Shown here: positions 17,920-27,378 of the stretch, piece by piece
Numbering within the stretch: position 1 is the first letter of the stretch
Layout of the letters: each line of letters begins with the position of its first letter
Assembly: GCA_002733995.1 (NCBI GenBank)
Contig: NVXR01000009.1
Coordinates: 1 to 64,000, forward strand
Origin: Desulfotalea sp.
Lineage (GTDB): Bacteria > Desulfobacterota > Desulfobulbia > Desulfobulbales > Desulfocapsaceae
Direction: 5' to 3'
Length of the DNA: 64,000 bases
Notes under the pieces: generated by a model
What the model saw: the letters and a program-made list of their open reading frames with translations, nothing else
Databases searched by the model: none
What the model was told of the DNA's origin: nothing
Program-made: the position numbers and the translations under genes

Positions 17920-18348
17920 TTAAATATCTAGTTCAGCTGGCTGTTGTGCCGCATGAGGATGTTTAGTGCCGGCGTATACTTTTAACTTCTTCAGTTGAGC
18001 ACGTCCAATCTTATTCTTTGGAAGCATACCTCTTACCGCCTTAATGAGAACATCCTCAGGATGCTTCGCGAGAAGATCTTTGGCAGAAATTTCCTTGATT
18101 CCACCGATATATCCAGTGTGACGATAGTATATCTTATCGTCCAACTTTTTACCGGTGAGTACGATTTTCTCTGCGTTAGTAACTACTACAAAATCACCAT
18201 TGTCGATAAAGGATGAAAAGGTAGGCTTATGTTTTCCGCGAAGTCTGCTTGCAATTTCTGTCGCCAAACGGCCCAGAACCTTGTTCTCTGCGTCAACAAT
18301 ATACCATTTCTTCTCAATCTCGTTGACTGGGGCAAGATAGGTTTTCAT
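17920..18348 (-). CDS. rplM: 50S ribosomal protein L13
   Basis: This 142-residue L13 has the usual [19 protein letters not shown] start region and the C-terminal [14 protein letters not shown] block. The ATG at 18348 is preceded by GAGGG; an in-frame TTG further upstream is not needed. It is the first gene of the rplM-rpsI operon. The gene stands only about 30 bases behind the intrinsic terminator of tRNA-Gly, which leaves little space for its own promoter. Confidence 0.98.
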   Translation of the reverse strand: MKTYLAPVNEIEKKWYIVDAENKVLGRLATEIASRLRGKHKPTFSSFIDNGDFVVVTNAEKIVLTGKKLDDKIYYRHTGYIGGIKEISAKDLLAKHPEDVLIKAVRGMLPKNKIGRAQLKKLKVYAGTKHPHAAQQPAELDI

Positions 18349-18377
18349 TATATCCCTCAACTGGTCAAACAATTAAT

Positions 18378-18408
18378 AAAAAAAGGTCCGAACAGTGTCG
18401 AACCTTTT
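18378..18408 (-). terminator. Intrinsic terminator/attenuator between tRNA-Gly and rplM
   Basis: On the minus strand an 11-bp stem (one G-T wobble) begins AAAAGGTTCGA, has a 6-base loop, and ends in ACCTTTTTTT. The U tract finishes at about 18378, and rplM starts 30 bases later. It should release the tRNA-Gly transcript or act as an attenuator for the ribosomal-protein genes. Confidence 0.8.
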
Positions 18409-18419
18409 ATACTTTATAG

Positions 18420-18494
<75 letters not shown>

Positions 18495-18526
18495 TCATTA
18501 TGCATTTATATATCAAAACTGCGGTG

Positions 18527-18555
18527 TATTTACTAGGTAATTGGCTGTGTGTCAA
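18527..18555 (-). promoter_or_regulatory. Predicted promoter of tRNA-Gly
   Basis: On the minus strand TTGACA (18555-18550) is followed after 17 bases by TAAATA (18532-18527), which predicts a start about 26 bases before the tRNA. The -10 box is weak but the -35 box and spacing are ideal. Confidence 0.55.
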
Positions 18556-18735
18556 TTAAAAAATCACTTGGGTCGAAGTAAGTATTATAGTTTCTTTCTC
18601 TTAAACTGTCACGGGAAATGCTACAAGAGGGGTAACTTTAAAGTATAATATTGTTATATGGCGTATTTAATGGTATGAATTTCTTAACTATATTTAAGCC
18701 TTTCATTTATTTCCAAAAACCTTATTTAAAAACTC

Positions 18736-19335
18736 ATGGCCGAAAATCAATCATCACGAAAAAGTATTATAGAAAGACAAACAGGCGAGACTAATATTAG
18801 TCTTGAACTGGATCTTGACGGAAATGGAAGCTATACTATTGATAGTGGCGTCCCATTTCTCGATCATATGCTGACGCTTTTTTCAGTACATGGCTTTTTT
18901 GATCTTAAGCTACACGCAATTGGAGATGTTGAGGTTGACGATCACCACACGGTTGAAGATATAGGAATATGCCTCGGGCAAGCTATCTCTGAAGCGCTCG
19001 GTGATAAAGGAAAAATCGCTCGTTATGGGAGTTGTTTCCTGCCAATGGATGAGACGTTGGTTAGAGTAGTTGTCGATATTTCTAATCGGCCGTACCTCCA
19101 TTACAATGCCCCTGTAACCGAGCAAAAGCTCGGGACATTTGATACCGTCTTGGCTAAAGAATTTTTTAGAGCAGTGGTGCAGCATGCAGGTTTGACCTTA
19201 CATATTGACTTATTACATGGTGAAAACGGTCATCATATTATTGAGGCCATATTTAAAGGTTTTGCCAGGACACTCAACGGTGCCTGTACCACTATTAACA
19301 TAGAAGGTAGTCTTTCTTCTAAGGGTGTTTTGTAG
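18736..19335 (+). CDS. hisB: Imidazoleglycerol-phosphate dehydratase HisB
   Basis: This 199-residue stand-alone dehydratase has the manganese-binding motifs: FLDHMLTLFSVHG (about residues 36-48), DDHHTVEDIGI (about 70-80), and the second pair in VQHAGLTLH and GHHIIEAIFK. It converts imidazole-glycerol phosphate to imidazole-acetol phosphate in histidine synthesis. No phosphatase domain is fused. The ribosome-binding site is weak. A TATAAT at 18644-18649 could be its -10 box, but I see no good -35 partner. No other his gene is adjacent. Confidence 0.96.
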   Translation: MAENQSSRKSIIERQTGETNISLELDLDGNGSYTIDSGVPFLDHMLTLFSVHGFFDLKLHAIGDVEVDDHHTVEDIGICLGQAISEALGDKGKIARYGSCFLPMDETLVRVVVDISNRPYLHYNAPVTEQKLGTFDTVLAKEFFRAVVQHAGLTLHIDLLHGENGHHIIEAIFKGFARTLNGACTTINIEGSLSSKGVL

Positions 19336-19391
19336 TAAGAGTTGGGCTTTTCCACTTCAAAAAACGTTTCCAATATTTAAAAGGAGAATGC

Positions 19392-20024
19392 ATGATAAAT
19401 ATATTTAAAATTTTTCTGTTTTCTTGTCTGCTGATTTTTAGTCTCTCGTCCTGTTCATCTAAAAATACCGATGGTAAGCAGGTTCAAACTCCTGTTCAGC
19501 CATTGTCGTGTATTGCCGTGATACCCGCCGTAACATCCGTTGATATAGATGATACCATTAGCTATGAAGATGCTCGTCTACTCGAAAAAGGTGCAGCCCA
19601 CGCTACCTCTTTCATGGCGGATGAGCTGGGAACTAATCCAAAGGTTCGTCTGATTAATTCCGCTCAGATGTCCCACGCCGTAAGAGAAGTTTCTGGAGGT
19701 ATCTCAGGGACGATTGCTGCTCTTGGCAAAAAAATGAACTGTGATGGCGTGCTGATTACAACAATACGACGCTTTGTGCAAAGAGAGGGCACTGAGCTCG
19801 CAGTGGAAACACCTGCCTCGGCCGATTTTAAAATGGTTTTGCGCCATGCACCCACCGGTACGATGCTCTGGTCTGCAGATTTTCAGGAAACCCAAGAACC
19901 ACTTTTGAGTAATATTTTTTCGTTTACTAAAATGAAAAAAAGAGGCTTTCGTTGGGTTACTGCTGAAGAATTATTGCAGCAAGGTCTCAAGCTGCGCTTG
20001 GATGAATGCCCATATTTGCAATAA
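19392..20024 (+). CDS. Predicted lipoprotein of unknown function
   Basis: This 210-residue protein has a signal peptide (IFKIFLFSCLLIFSL) that ends in a lipobox with Cys near residue 21, so it should be lipidated and attached to the membrane. The mature part, from about residue 35, includes a conserved-looking domain with AVIPAVTSVD, GAAHATSFMADEL and MNCDGVLITTIRRF. That pattern is reminiscent of periplasmic lipoproteins that assess outer-membrane assembly, but I cannot assign a family. AAGGAG precedes the ATG. The gene stands alone between hisB and a terminator. Confidence 0.85.
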   Translation: MINIFKIFLFSCLLIFSLSSCSSKNTDGKQVQTPVQPLSCIAVIPAVTSVDIDDTISYEDARLLEKGAAHATSFMADELGTNPKVRLINSAQMSHAVREVSGGISGTIAALGKKMNCDGVLITTIRRFVQREGTELAVETPASADFKMVLRHAPTGTMLWSADFQETQEPLLSNIFSFTKMKKRGFRWVTAEELLQQGLKLRLDECPYLQ

Positions 20025-20050
20025 TAATTCCAGGAGCTCTATCGAAAATC

Positions 20051-20085
20051 AACCCGCAATCCTACTCGTTAGGTCTGCGGGTTTT
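20051..20085 (+). terminator. Intrinsic terminator after the lipoprotein gene
   Basis: AACCCGCA (20051-20058) pairs with TGCGGGTT (20076-20083), with further pairing in the loop (CCTA/TAGG) and a T-rich tail. It lies 26 bases past the lipoprotein stop. Confidence 0.85.
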
Positions 20086-20129
20086 GTTGTCTTATAACCC
20101 TCTCAAGATGGACTTATCCATACGTTGCC

Positions 20130-20858
20130 ATGATTAGCTTTCCTAAGATATCACCAAGAACAAATAAAAAAATAGGCCAGGCAATGCACGATTATTCCAT
20201 GTTTGCAGATGGAGATCGAGTGCTGGTTGCCGTTTCGGGTGGTGTCGATAGTCTGGTGCTGATTTGCCTTTTGCATTTATGGCAAAAAAAGGCACCTATC
20301 TCTTTTCATTTGCAGGGGCTGCATATTGATCATGGTTTTTGGCTTGGGATGGAAGATGGTCTTGCTCCCGATATCAGTATAGGTAAGCAGTTACAAAAGT
20401 ATGGTATCAATCTTCGCTTTGAAAAGGAGTGGAGGGAAAAGGAACAGGACAGGAGTTGTTATCTCTGCTCAAGGAACAGGCGTAGTCAACTATTCGATTT
20501 TGCTGCTGAGCATGGTTATAATAAGATAGCCCTAGGACATCATAAAGATGACCTTATAGAAACCTTTATGATTAATGCTATTTATAGCGGTAATATCTCA
20601 ACAATGCTTCCAAAGCAGGACCTCTTTCAGGGGAGTCTGTCTCTTGTGCGGCCAATGGCATATCTTGAAAAAAGTGATGTGCTAGAGCTGGCATCTGTCT
20701 TTGCCCTTGAGCCGATCGATAATGGTTGCCCCCTCTCAAGGAATACTAGGAGAGAAAAAGTACGTAGCTTGCTCGCAAACCTTTATGAAACTGAACCTGG
20801 GGCCAAAAATTCTCTTTTTGCCTCACTGTCAAACGTTAGAACCGATTATCTACTATGA
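20130..20858 (+). CDS. PP-loop ATPase of the TtcA family (tRNA 2-thiolation-like)
   Basis: This 242-residue protein has the PP-loop motif VSGGVDSLVL (about residues 35-44), the Cys pair of CYLCSRNRR (about 110-118) and the GHHKDDLIETFMINAIYSG block typical of TtcA, which makes 2-thiocytidine at position 32 of some tRNAs using an Fe-S cluster. It is shorter than the enterobacterial enzyme. Its stop overlaps the next gene in an ATGA arrangement, so it forms an operon with a DUF89 protein and asnS. Related family members with other substrates exist, so the exact target is uncertain. Confidence 0.85.
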   Translation: MISFPKISPRTNKKIGQAMHDYSMFADGDRVLVAVSGGVDSLVLICLLHLWQKKAPISFHLQGLHIDHGFWLGMEDGLAPDISIGKQLQKYGINLRFEKEWREKEQDRSCYLCSRNRRSQLFDFAAEHGYNKIALGHHKDDLIETFMINAIYSGNISTMLPKQDLFQGSLSLVRPMAYLEKSDVLELASVFALEPIDNGCPLSRNTRREKVRSLLANLYETEPGAKNSLFASLSNVRTDYLL

Positions 20859-21775
20859 AATTAAATCTTGATTGTCTCCCATGTCTTTTAAGGCAAAGCC
20901 TGCAAACAGTTCGGTTATCTACCTCGTCTGCGGAATTACAGGGACAGGTCGTCCAGGCAAGTGCCAGGTTGATCGCAGAATGCGATCTGGTTATGACTCC
21001 TCCTGCGCTTGCTGGTCTGGTGTATAAAAAGATTGCAGAAATAACAGGGGTAACAGATCCCTATGCCGAGAAGAAAGAAGAGAGTAACAAAATTGCTCTT
21101 TCGCTTGTCTCGTCTTTGCGGCAGGAGATTAGGGCGAAAGGTGGTGATGCTGGCTTTGCGCTTGCTCTTCGTTTTGCGATCGCCGGAAATATAATTGATT
21201 ATGGTGCCTACGAAGAATTTGATATTTTTGGTACCCTGGCGCAATGCCGTGATGCCAAGTTTGCTATTGATCACACCGGGGAACTGATCAGCGCTGTGGC
21301 AAAACTGCCGGTTGGTGCCAACGTTCTCTATCTTGCTGATAACTGTGGAGAAATTGTTTTTGATTCTCTTCTGATAGAGCAGCTTTTTGAAAAAGGGCTG
21401 ACGATTACAGTTGCAGTAAAAGATGGGGCGATTATTAATGATGCTCTTATCTCCGATGCATTTATTGCAGGCCTTGACCGCTATGCTGAGGTAATTACCA
21501 ATGGAACGATGTGCCCCGGGACTGTCCTTGAGATTGCCTCTAAAGAGTTTTTAGAGAACTTTCGATCGGCGGATCTGGTAATCTCAAAGGGGCAGGGGAA
21601 TTTTGAAAGTTTATCCGAAGAAAACAGAGAAATCTTTTTTCTGCTCACGGTTAAATGTTCTGCTGCAGCAGCACATATTCAGGAAATATCAGGCGTTGAT
21701 GGGGCAGTTTTAAGTGGAGCTGGCGAGATGGTGGTGCTCAACTCAGTCGTTACGATACAAAGGGGATCGCTATGA
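20855..21775 (+). CDS. DUF89 / ARMT1-like protein (predicted metal-dependent phosphatase)
   Basis: This 306-residue protein begins [16 protein letters not shown], with the CxxC that marks bacterial DUF89 proteins. It carries the conserved acidic site motifs [15 protein letters not shown] (about residues 157-171) and [14 protein letters not shown] (about 243-256). DUF89 proteins are metal-dependent phosphatases proposed to act in metabolite damage control. The gene overlaps both neighbours by 4 bases (ttcA-like before, asnS after), so its product is made together with two tRNA-related enzymes. Confidence 0.9.
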   Translation: MKLNLDCLPCLLRQSLQTVRLSTSSAELQGQVVQASARLIAECDLVMTPPALAGLVYKKIAEITGVTDPYAEKKEESNKIALSLVSSLRQEIRAKGGDAGFALALRFAIAGNIIDYGAYEEFDIFGTLAQCRDAKFAIDHTGELISAVAKLPVGANVLYLADNCGEIVFDSLLIEQLFEKGLTITVAVKDGAIINDALISDAFIAGLDRYAEVITNGTMCPGTVLEIASKEFLENFRSADLVISKGQGNFESLSEENREIFFLLTVKCSAAAAHIQEISGVDGAVLSGAGEMVVLNSVVTIQRGSL

Positions 21776-23130
21776 AAACACGGATTAAAAGCATTTTGGT
21801 AACAGAGCCTGTAGAGCAGGTACTCACTGTATGCGGCTGGGTTCGGACCAAAAGAGACACTGGAAGTTTCTCTTTTGTAGAAATTAATGATGGATCCTGC
21901 TTGAGCAATCTGCAAATTATCGCTGCAGAGTCTTTAGATAACTATGCTGAAGAGATTCGTAATCTTGGAACCGGCGCCAGTGTTGTTGTCCGAGGTGTCC
22001 TTAAAAAATCACCGGCAAAAGGGCAGGCAGTCGAGCTGCATGCAGATAGTTTTCTCGTTACCGGAGAGGCGAATGCGGACACATACCCTTTACAAAAAAA
22101 ACGACATTCTTTTGAGTTCTTAAGAGAGGTGAGCCACCTGCGACCAAGGACTAATGCCTTAGGGGCAGTTGCACGGGTGCGATCCAGACTATCCTATGGT
22201 GTGCATCAATTTTTCCAGGAACGTGGCTTTGCCCAGGTACACACCCCCATTATTACCACCAGCGATTGCGAAGGAGCTGGTGAACTGTTTCAGGTTGTTG
22301 CAAGCCAAGAGAAAGGAAAGAACGAACACTTTTTTGGACGACCGGCGGGGCTCACCGTGAGTGGACAGCTTCAAGCAGAAGTGTATGCTCTTGCGCTTGG
22401 AGATGTGTACACCTTTGGGCCAACTTTTCGTGCTGAAAATTCTAATACATCACGACATCTCGCAGAGTTTTGGATGATTGAGCCAGAAATGGCCTTTTGT
22501 GATTTGCAGGGTAATATGAAGGTTGCGGAAGATATGCTGAAATATCTCCTGCAGGACGCTATGGACAACTGTAGTGAGGACCTGCAACTTTTTGATAAAT
22601 TTATTGCAAAAGGGCTGCTTAAAAAGCTGCAAAGTGTTGTGGATACAGATTTTGCCCACATCACCTACACCGAGGCCGTGGATATACTTACGAAGAGTAA
22701 AAAGAAATTTGAATACCCGGTTAAGTGGGGTATAGATCTCCAGTCAGAGCATGAACGTTATCTCTCTGAAGAGGTGTTTCAACGTCCTCTCATTGTGACC
22801 GATTATCCCGCCTCCATAAAACCATTTTATATGCGCTTGAATGATGATCAGAAAACAGTAGCTGCTATGGATATACTTGTTCCGGGGATTGGGGAGATTA
22901 TAGGTGGCAGTCAGCGTGAAGAGCGATTGACGGTACTTGAGGCGCGAATGATCGAGGCAGGAATCGATGTCGATGATTATAGTTGGTATTTAGACCTGAG
23001 GCGCTACGGTACTGCTGTGCATTCAGGTTACGGCCTTGGCTTTGAAAGACTTATCCAGTTTGTAACTGGAATGGCAAATATTCGAGAGGTTATACCGTTT
23101 CCAAGAACACCAGGATCGGCCCCCTGCTAG
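21772..23130 (+). CDS. asnS: Asparaginyl-tRNA synthetase
   Basis: This 452-residue class II synthetase has an N-terminal OB-fold anticodon-binding domain ([22 protein letters not shown], about residues 20-41), motif 2 in [25 protein letters not shown], and motif 3 in [13 protein letters not shown]. It ends in [10 protein letters not shown], close to the usual tail. The spacing and the EAEN-type residues favour Asn over Asp activation. It starts inside the end of the DUF89 gene (ATGA). Confidence 0.95.
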   Translation: MKTRIKSILVTEPVEQVLTVCGWVRTKRDTGSFSFVEINDGSCLSNLQIIAAESLDNYAEEIRNLGTGASVVVRGVLKKSPAKGQAVELHADSFLVTGEANADTYPLQKKRHSFEFLREVSHLRPRTNALGAVARVRSRLSYGVHQFFQERGFAQVHTPIITTSDCEGAGELFQVVASQEKGKNEHFFGRPAGLTVSGQLQAEVYALALGDVYTFGPTFRAENSNTSRHLAEFWMIEPEMAFCDLQGNMKVAEDMLKYLLQDAMDNCSEDLQLFDKFIAKGLLKKLQSVVDTDFAHITYTEAVDILTKSKKKFEYPVKWGIDLQSEHERYLSEEVFQRPLIVTDYPASIKPFYMRLNDDQKTVAAMDILVPGIGEIIGGSQREERLTVLEARMIEAGIDVDDYSWYLDLRRYGTAVHSGYGLGFERLIQFVTGMANIREVIPFPRTPGSAPC

Positions 23131-23269
23131 CCCGCTAGTTCATGGGTATTGACCGTGTCACATGCAAGTTTTTTGGTACTAAAATCCCGAAAGAACTTCC
23201 CCTTTATGTATTTATTCATTAATAGGTGTCCTAAAACTATGGTAGTCGTATTCGATAATTGGGTGAGTT

Positions 23270-23953
23270 GTGGGTAAAGGTCCAGGTGTGCAAAAAATGT
23301 TTGACGACATAGCCGGTCGCTATGATCTTATGAACAGGGTAATGACCCTTGGTCAGGATCAAAAATGGCGTAGGTTTGTTGTAAGTTGTGTAGGCGATCC
23401 ACAATGTGGAACAACGCTTGATTTAGCAACCGGTACTGGTGATATAGCAGCCTTGATGGAAGAGACATATCCGAAGGCTAAGGTGCTCGGTGCTGATTTT
23501 TCACTTAATATGCTAAAAGAGGCGAAACGGCGCTTTACTGGCCGGAAGGTGAGCTGGCAGGCGTGCGATGCCAACAGTCTACCTTTCGCATCCAATTCTT
23601 TTGACGCAGTTACGTTTGGCTATTTGCTCCGCAATGTAGATGATGCCTTGCGGGTTCTCACCGAGGTTCACCGGGTGTTAAAACCAGGTGGAAAAGTCGT
23701 TTGTCTTGATACGACGCCTCCCGAAAAAAATCTGTTTTATCCGTTTGTTCGCTTTTATTTTCGTTTTGGAATCCCAATCTTAGGAAAGATGATCGCAGAT
23801 GACGAGGCCGCATACGCATACCTTACAGGGTCTACTATGGACTTTTATTCGGCAAAAGAGCTAGCCCAGTTATTTTCTACTGCTGGCTTTAAGGATGTTG
23901 CGTATAAGAAGTTTATGTTAGGTACAATCGGTGTTCACTGGGGGACCAAATAA
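23270..23953 (+). CDS. ubiE: Demethylmenaquinone methyltransferase UbiE/MenG
   Basis: This 227-residue class I methyltransferase has the UbiE signatures YDLMNRVMTLGQDQKWR (about residues 18-34), the SAM motif LDLATGTGDIA (about 50-60) and the block GYLLRNVDDALRVLTEVHRVLKPGG. It performs the C-methylation step of menaquinone synthesis, which fits an anaerobe whose Nuo complex reduces menaquinone. The start is a GTG at 23270. The stop overlaps the ATG of the acyl-CoA ligase gene (TAATG). Confidence 0.92.
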   Translation: MGKGPGVQKMFDDIAGRYDLMNRVMTLGQDQKWRRFVVSCVGDPQCGTTLDLATGTGDIAALMEETYPKAKVLGADFSLNMLKEAKRRFTGRKVSWQACDANSLPFASNSFDAVTFGYLLRNVDDALRVLTEVHRVLKPGGKVVCLDTTPPEKNLFYPFVRFYFRFGIPILGKMIADDEAAYAYLTGSTMDFYSAKELAQLFSTAGFKDVAYKKFMLGTIGVHWGTK

Positions 23954-25887
23954 TGCTTGAAAACAATATGTTAGATATTTCACAACTGCCTGAGTACAAA
24001 ACCCAGGAAAATCTTTTCACCTTCCTCATAAACTGTGTCGGTAAGTACAGTGACAACGACGCATATATTTATAACGTTGGCGATGTGGAGCACCGTGTCA
24101 CCTATGCGAAGCTTTTAGAAGATGTGATACTGCTGGCCAAAGCGTTTCAAAAAAGGGGCATCTGTTATGGCGATAAGGTTATGTTGCTGTCTGATAATCG
24201 CTATGCCTGGATTGTTACTGACTTAGCCCTGATGTCCTTTGGTGCGGTGAATGTCCCAAGGGGTTCTGATACCCCTACTCAGGAACTTGAGTATGTTGTG
24301 GATCATTCCGACTCTGATTACCTCATTGTTGAAACCGATGCTCTTCTTGAGATGCACAGTGATTATATTAAGAATTGTAAGCAGTTGAAAACAGTTTTTG
24401 TTATGACGGGTGAGGCGAAGCATACACTTTTTAATAATGTGTTTTCTTATTTTGAGCTGTTGAAAGACCGCTCATACACCCCGGAGGATGTCGAAAGATT
24501 CCTTGAGCTTGGGCAAAAGATTACAGAAGATTGGCTGCTTACGATTATCTATACCTCGGGGACAACCGGTATGCCTAAGGGTGTCATGCTTACCCACGGC
24601 AATATAATGCATAACGTCAAGGTCGTACCGGTGGTAATCCAACTGACTGAAGACGATAACTGGCTTTCTATCCTTCCGAGCTGGCATATTTTTGAACGTA
24701 CTGCAGAATATGTAGCTCTTTCAAAAGGTACGACGCTTGTCTATTCATCAATAAAAACCTTTAACCGGGATCTTGACAAGTATAAGCCAACACTTGTTGC
24801 CACTGTGCCGAGGGTGTGGGAATCTTTATATAGCAAGGTGGAAGTTGCGATTAAAAAGAAAGGCCCTAAAGCACAAAAAGTATTTAATGCCCTAGTGTGG
24901 GTATCCGCTGCATATCGTCGCAATAAAAGAAAGGTGTTGGGGAGATTGCCAGTTTTTGAGCGAAGCCAGATCTTGGCCCACACCTTTAACAAGATCGTCG
25001 CTATTTTGAAAATGATCGTGTTGTATCCGTTTTTCAAATTTGCGGAGAAGAAATTATCCAAGGTGCGAGATCGTTTTGGTGGCAGACTACGTCTTGCTAT
25101 CACCGGCGGTGGAACCCTTGCTGCCTATTTGGAAGAGTGGCTTGATGCCGTTGATATTCGCATTGTAAACGCCTATGGTATGACAGAATGTTCCCCCGCA
25201 ATATGTGGTCGCGGACTAACCTGTAGAACGTTTGGGACAGTTGGACCTCCTGTGCCCTGGACGGAGTTAAGGGTAGTTAATGAAGAGGGCAAGTCACTCC
25301 CGGTGGGTGCTGAGGGGACCATAGAGGTTCGCGGTCCCCAGGTCACTAAGGGATATTACAAGAATGATGTTGAGAATGAGAAATCATTTACCGGGGACGG
25401 ATTTTTCAAAACCGGAGACCTTGGCAGAATGACTTTAAGTGGTGAACTTGTTGTTACCGGGCGTGTAAAGGAGATTATCGTACTGTCCAGCGGTGAAAAT
25501 ATTGATCCGACTAAAATCGAAAATGTGCTGACTATGTTTCCGTTCATTCAGGATGCCATGCTTGTGGGGCATGATAAAAAAGGCCTTGGAGCCCTTCTTA
25601 TCCCTAATATGGAAGAACTGAAAGATTACCTGGCAACGAAGATGAGTGGGCTTGCTAAGGGTAGGGCCGAACTTCTCTCTGATGGAAAGGTTCTCGATAC
25701 TATTCGCAATGATATAAATAGGATATTGCGCCCTAAACAAGGGTTTAAGCCCTATGAAAAATTGCAGGGAATTACCTTTCTGGATAAGGAATTTAAGCTT
25801 GGTGATGAGTTGACAAACACCTTGAAAAAGAAACGTCACGTCATTGAGAAAAAGTATAAAAAACTGATCAACGACCTGCTTCATTAG
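23953..25887 (+). CDS. Long-chain acyl-CoA synthetase (AMP-forming)
   Basis: This 644-residue adenylate-forming enzyme has the P-loop IIYTSGTTGMPKGVMLTHGN (about residues 196-215), NAYGMTECSPAI (about 405-416), the FKTGDLG block and the KEIIVLSSGENI motif (about 507-518). It resembles FadD15/long-chain synthetases that activate fatty acids to acyl-CoA. It begins inside the ubiE stop, so the two are translationally coupled. The substrate chain length cannot be read from sequence. Confidence 0.92.
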   Translation: MLENNMLDISQLPEYKTQENLFTFLINCVGKYSDNDAYIYNVGDVEHRVTYAKLLEDVILLAKAFQKRGICYGDKVMLLSDNRYAWIVTDLALMSFGAVNVPRGSDTPTQELEYVVDHSDSDYLIVETDALLEMHSDYIKNCKQLKTVFVMTGEAKHTLFNNVFSYFELLKDRSYTPEDVERFLELGQKITEDWLLTIIYTSGTTGMPKGVMLTHGNIMHNVKVVPVVIQLTEDDNWLSILPSWHIFERTAEYVALSKGTTLVYSSIKTFNRDLDKYKPTLVATVPRVWESLYSKVEVAIKKKGPKAQKVFNALVWVSAAYRRNKRKVLGRLPVFERSQILAHTFNKIVAILKMIVLYPFFKFAEKKLSKVRDRFGGRLRLAITGGGTLAAYLEEWLDAVDIRIVNAYGMTECSPAICGRGLTCRTFGTVGPPVPWTELRVVNEEGKSLPVGAEGTIEVRGPQVTKGYYKNDVENEKSFTGDGFFKTGDLGRMTLSGELVVTGRVKEIIVLSSGENIDPTKIENVLTMFPFIQDAMLVGHDKKGLGALLIPNMEELKDYLATKMSGLAKGRAELLSDGKVLDTIRNDINRILRPKQGFKPYEKLQGITFLDKEFKLGDELTNTLKKKRHVIEKKYKKLINDLLH

Positions 25888-26251
25888 GGGATGCCCTCTT
25901 TTAAAGCCTGGGTTACGCTAAGCGTCTTTGCGAGCTTACTTGATCTGAGGGTGGATAAAGAAACAACAGGGTCGATTGTGGATCTTCTCCTGGTCGCATC
26001 GCTCAAATAATTGTTTTAGCGGAAAGCCGCAGGCGTAGCTTAGCTACATCTGCGGCTTTCTGCCGTTTAGGTACTGGCATGCTCAACGTTGTTTTATGCT
26101 CATACTTATTTATCTGCAAACAACGCAAGATTCATGGCAAATGCGGATTAAAACGGGCGATGCTAGTAGCTCCTGTGAGGCGGGCATACAATCTTGTTGT
26201 TGATTCCGGCGTTTTTATGCCTGGAATTTACAAGGTGAGAACGATTAATAT
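25888..26251. other. Gap after the acyl-CoA ligase with a possible micro-ORF
   Basis: A 39-codon plus-strand frame (ATG at 25891, TAA at 26008) directly follows the ligase stop. Its peptide looks protein-like (MPSFKAWVTLSVFASLLDL at the start), but the only Shine-Dalgarno-like bases touch the ATG, so it may not be translated. Beyond the hairpin at 26022-26060 there is about 190 bases with no recognisable feature before the convergent MOSC gene. Confidence 0.3.
26022..26060. terminator. Two-storey hairpin downstream of the acyl-CoA ligase
   Basis: GAAAGCCGCAG (26022-26032) pairs with CTGCGGCTTTC (26050-26060), and the apex holds a second perfect stem GTAGC/GCTAC (26035-26039, 26043-26047) around TTA. 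No T run follows, so it could be a weak terminator, an RNA-processing signal or a stabilising 3' end rather than a classical terminator. Confidence 0.55.
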
Positions 26252-27031
26252 TTAGTGCATGAGAGTCTCAAAGTCTTCAACCTGTACCGAGGTTGAAGGG
26301 GACATGGGCCTACAGTGATAAATAGTACTCTCTTTGTAGCTGTAGCGGTTGCTGGCTAACTTCGTTAAAGGCAGGGATGCAAGGGTGAGGCCCAGTTCCC
26401 CGGTTATGTCTATGATAAAAATATCTTTTGTTTTTTGAGTAGAGGCGAGATCTTCAATTATAGCCTTGAGGGTCCCTCCTTTTTTATTGTTAATGGTGTC
26501 GAGCCTGACAAATGCTGGGTTACATTTTTTCTCTATAAGGGTTTTAAGTGCCGTAGTCTGTGTGCCTTTTTCTGTGATGATGGCGGCTGATTGAGTGACT
26601 GTAGATTTGATTTCAAGAGGGTCGCCAACCTTGATATCTCCCCCCCGTTTAACGACTGCAAAAATGCCTTCCCTAGGCATTACACAATCCCCCGCTTGGT
26701 GGTAAATCGCACAAGGTGTATGGCAGATTTTACCAAGTTGTGAAATCACAAGTTGCGTCTCACCTATGGTAATATGAGTGCCAACAGCAATTCTTGTCAG
26801 ATCAACACCTTCTGTTGTTATGTTTTCTGCAAAATTTCCGGCGGTGACGTCTAGCCCCTTGTCGCGCATGCTTTGGATACTCTCTTCTGCCAATAAACTA
26901 ACCTGCCTGTGCCAGTCTCCAGCATGGGCGTCATTTTCGAGTCCAAAGTCTGCGATAAGATGAGTTGAATCGATGTTTTTCTTGCGCATTCCTTTCTGGT
27001 CACTGATTGATATTGCTTTAATTGTTTTCAC
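26252..27031 (-). CDS. MOSC-domain protein with a degenerate MogA-like C-terminal part
   Basis: The first 140 residues form a MOSC domain with the sulfur-carrier Cys context GKICHTPCAIYHQAGDCVMPREGIF. MOSC proteins bind or transfer the molybdenum cofactor or its sulfur. The rest (about residues 145-259) has the strand-helix order of MogA/MoaB molybdopterin-binding proteins (AAIITEKG, then an IIDITGELGLT strand). The GGTG nucleotide motif and the catalytic Asp region are not recognisable, so this half may be inactive. I choose the GTG at 27031, preceded by AAGGTGA; a TTG 18 bases upstream has no such site. Confidence 0.82.
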   Translation of the reverse strand: MKTIKAISISDQKGMRKKNIDSTHLIADFGLENDAHAGDWHRQVSLLAEESIQSMRDKGLDVTAGNFAENITTEGVDLTRIAVGTHITIGETQLVISQLGKICHTPCAIYHQAGDCVMPREGIFAVVKRGGDIKVGDPLEIKSTVTQSAAIITEKGTQTTALKTLIEKKCNPAFVRLDTINNKKGGTLKAIIEDLASTQKTKDIFIIDITGELGLTLASLPLTKLASNRYSYKESTIYHCRPMSPSTSVQVEDFETLMH

Positions 27032-27049
27032 AACGTTCACCTTGGGCAA

Positions 27050-27378
27050 TTATATTTTAAAAGTACGACAATGTATCACCTGATAGTATCTCGAATTGTA
27101 TAATTGTCAAACAGAGAGAGAAAAAATATTTTAAAAGATCAATTGCATGGTTATACTTTTTACATTGATCCTGCCGTTGGTAATGCTTTCTCTATTGTTT
27201 GCCGGGGGGCTGTTGCCGGTAACGTAGAATATTTCAACGGATCTCTTCGGTTTTCCCATACGGCGTTTGCCCAGTACAGGTTGCAAGCAATCATCTGACG
27301 GGAATTGCATTGGCTAGTTTATTGTGAGATAATTACAGGTAAGTACAGGCAGTTTCATTTCACTTAGAAGGAGGGGAT
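27050..27378. other. Divergent region between the MOSC gene and the universal stress protein gene
   Basis: It contains the MOSC promoter and, on the plus strand, a 64-codon frame (27104-27298) with only a TTG start and no ribosome-binding site, which I do not accept as a gene. The AGGAGG ribosome-binding site of the stress-protein gene ends the region. No promoter for that gene could be placed with confidence. Confidence 0.5.
27083..27110 (-). promoter_or_regulatory. Predicted sigma-70 promoter of the MOSC gene
   Basis: On the minus strand TTGACA (27110-27105) is followed after 16 bases by TACTAT (27088-27083). The predicted start is near 27076, about 45 bases before the chosen GTG start codon. 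Confidence 0.6.

Noticed and set aside
27104..27298. 64-codon plus-strand frame between the MOSC and stress-protein genes
   Set aside because: It starts with TTG without a ribosome-binding site, and the MOSC promoter overlaps its first codon. No supporting evidence.
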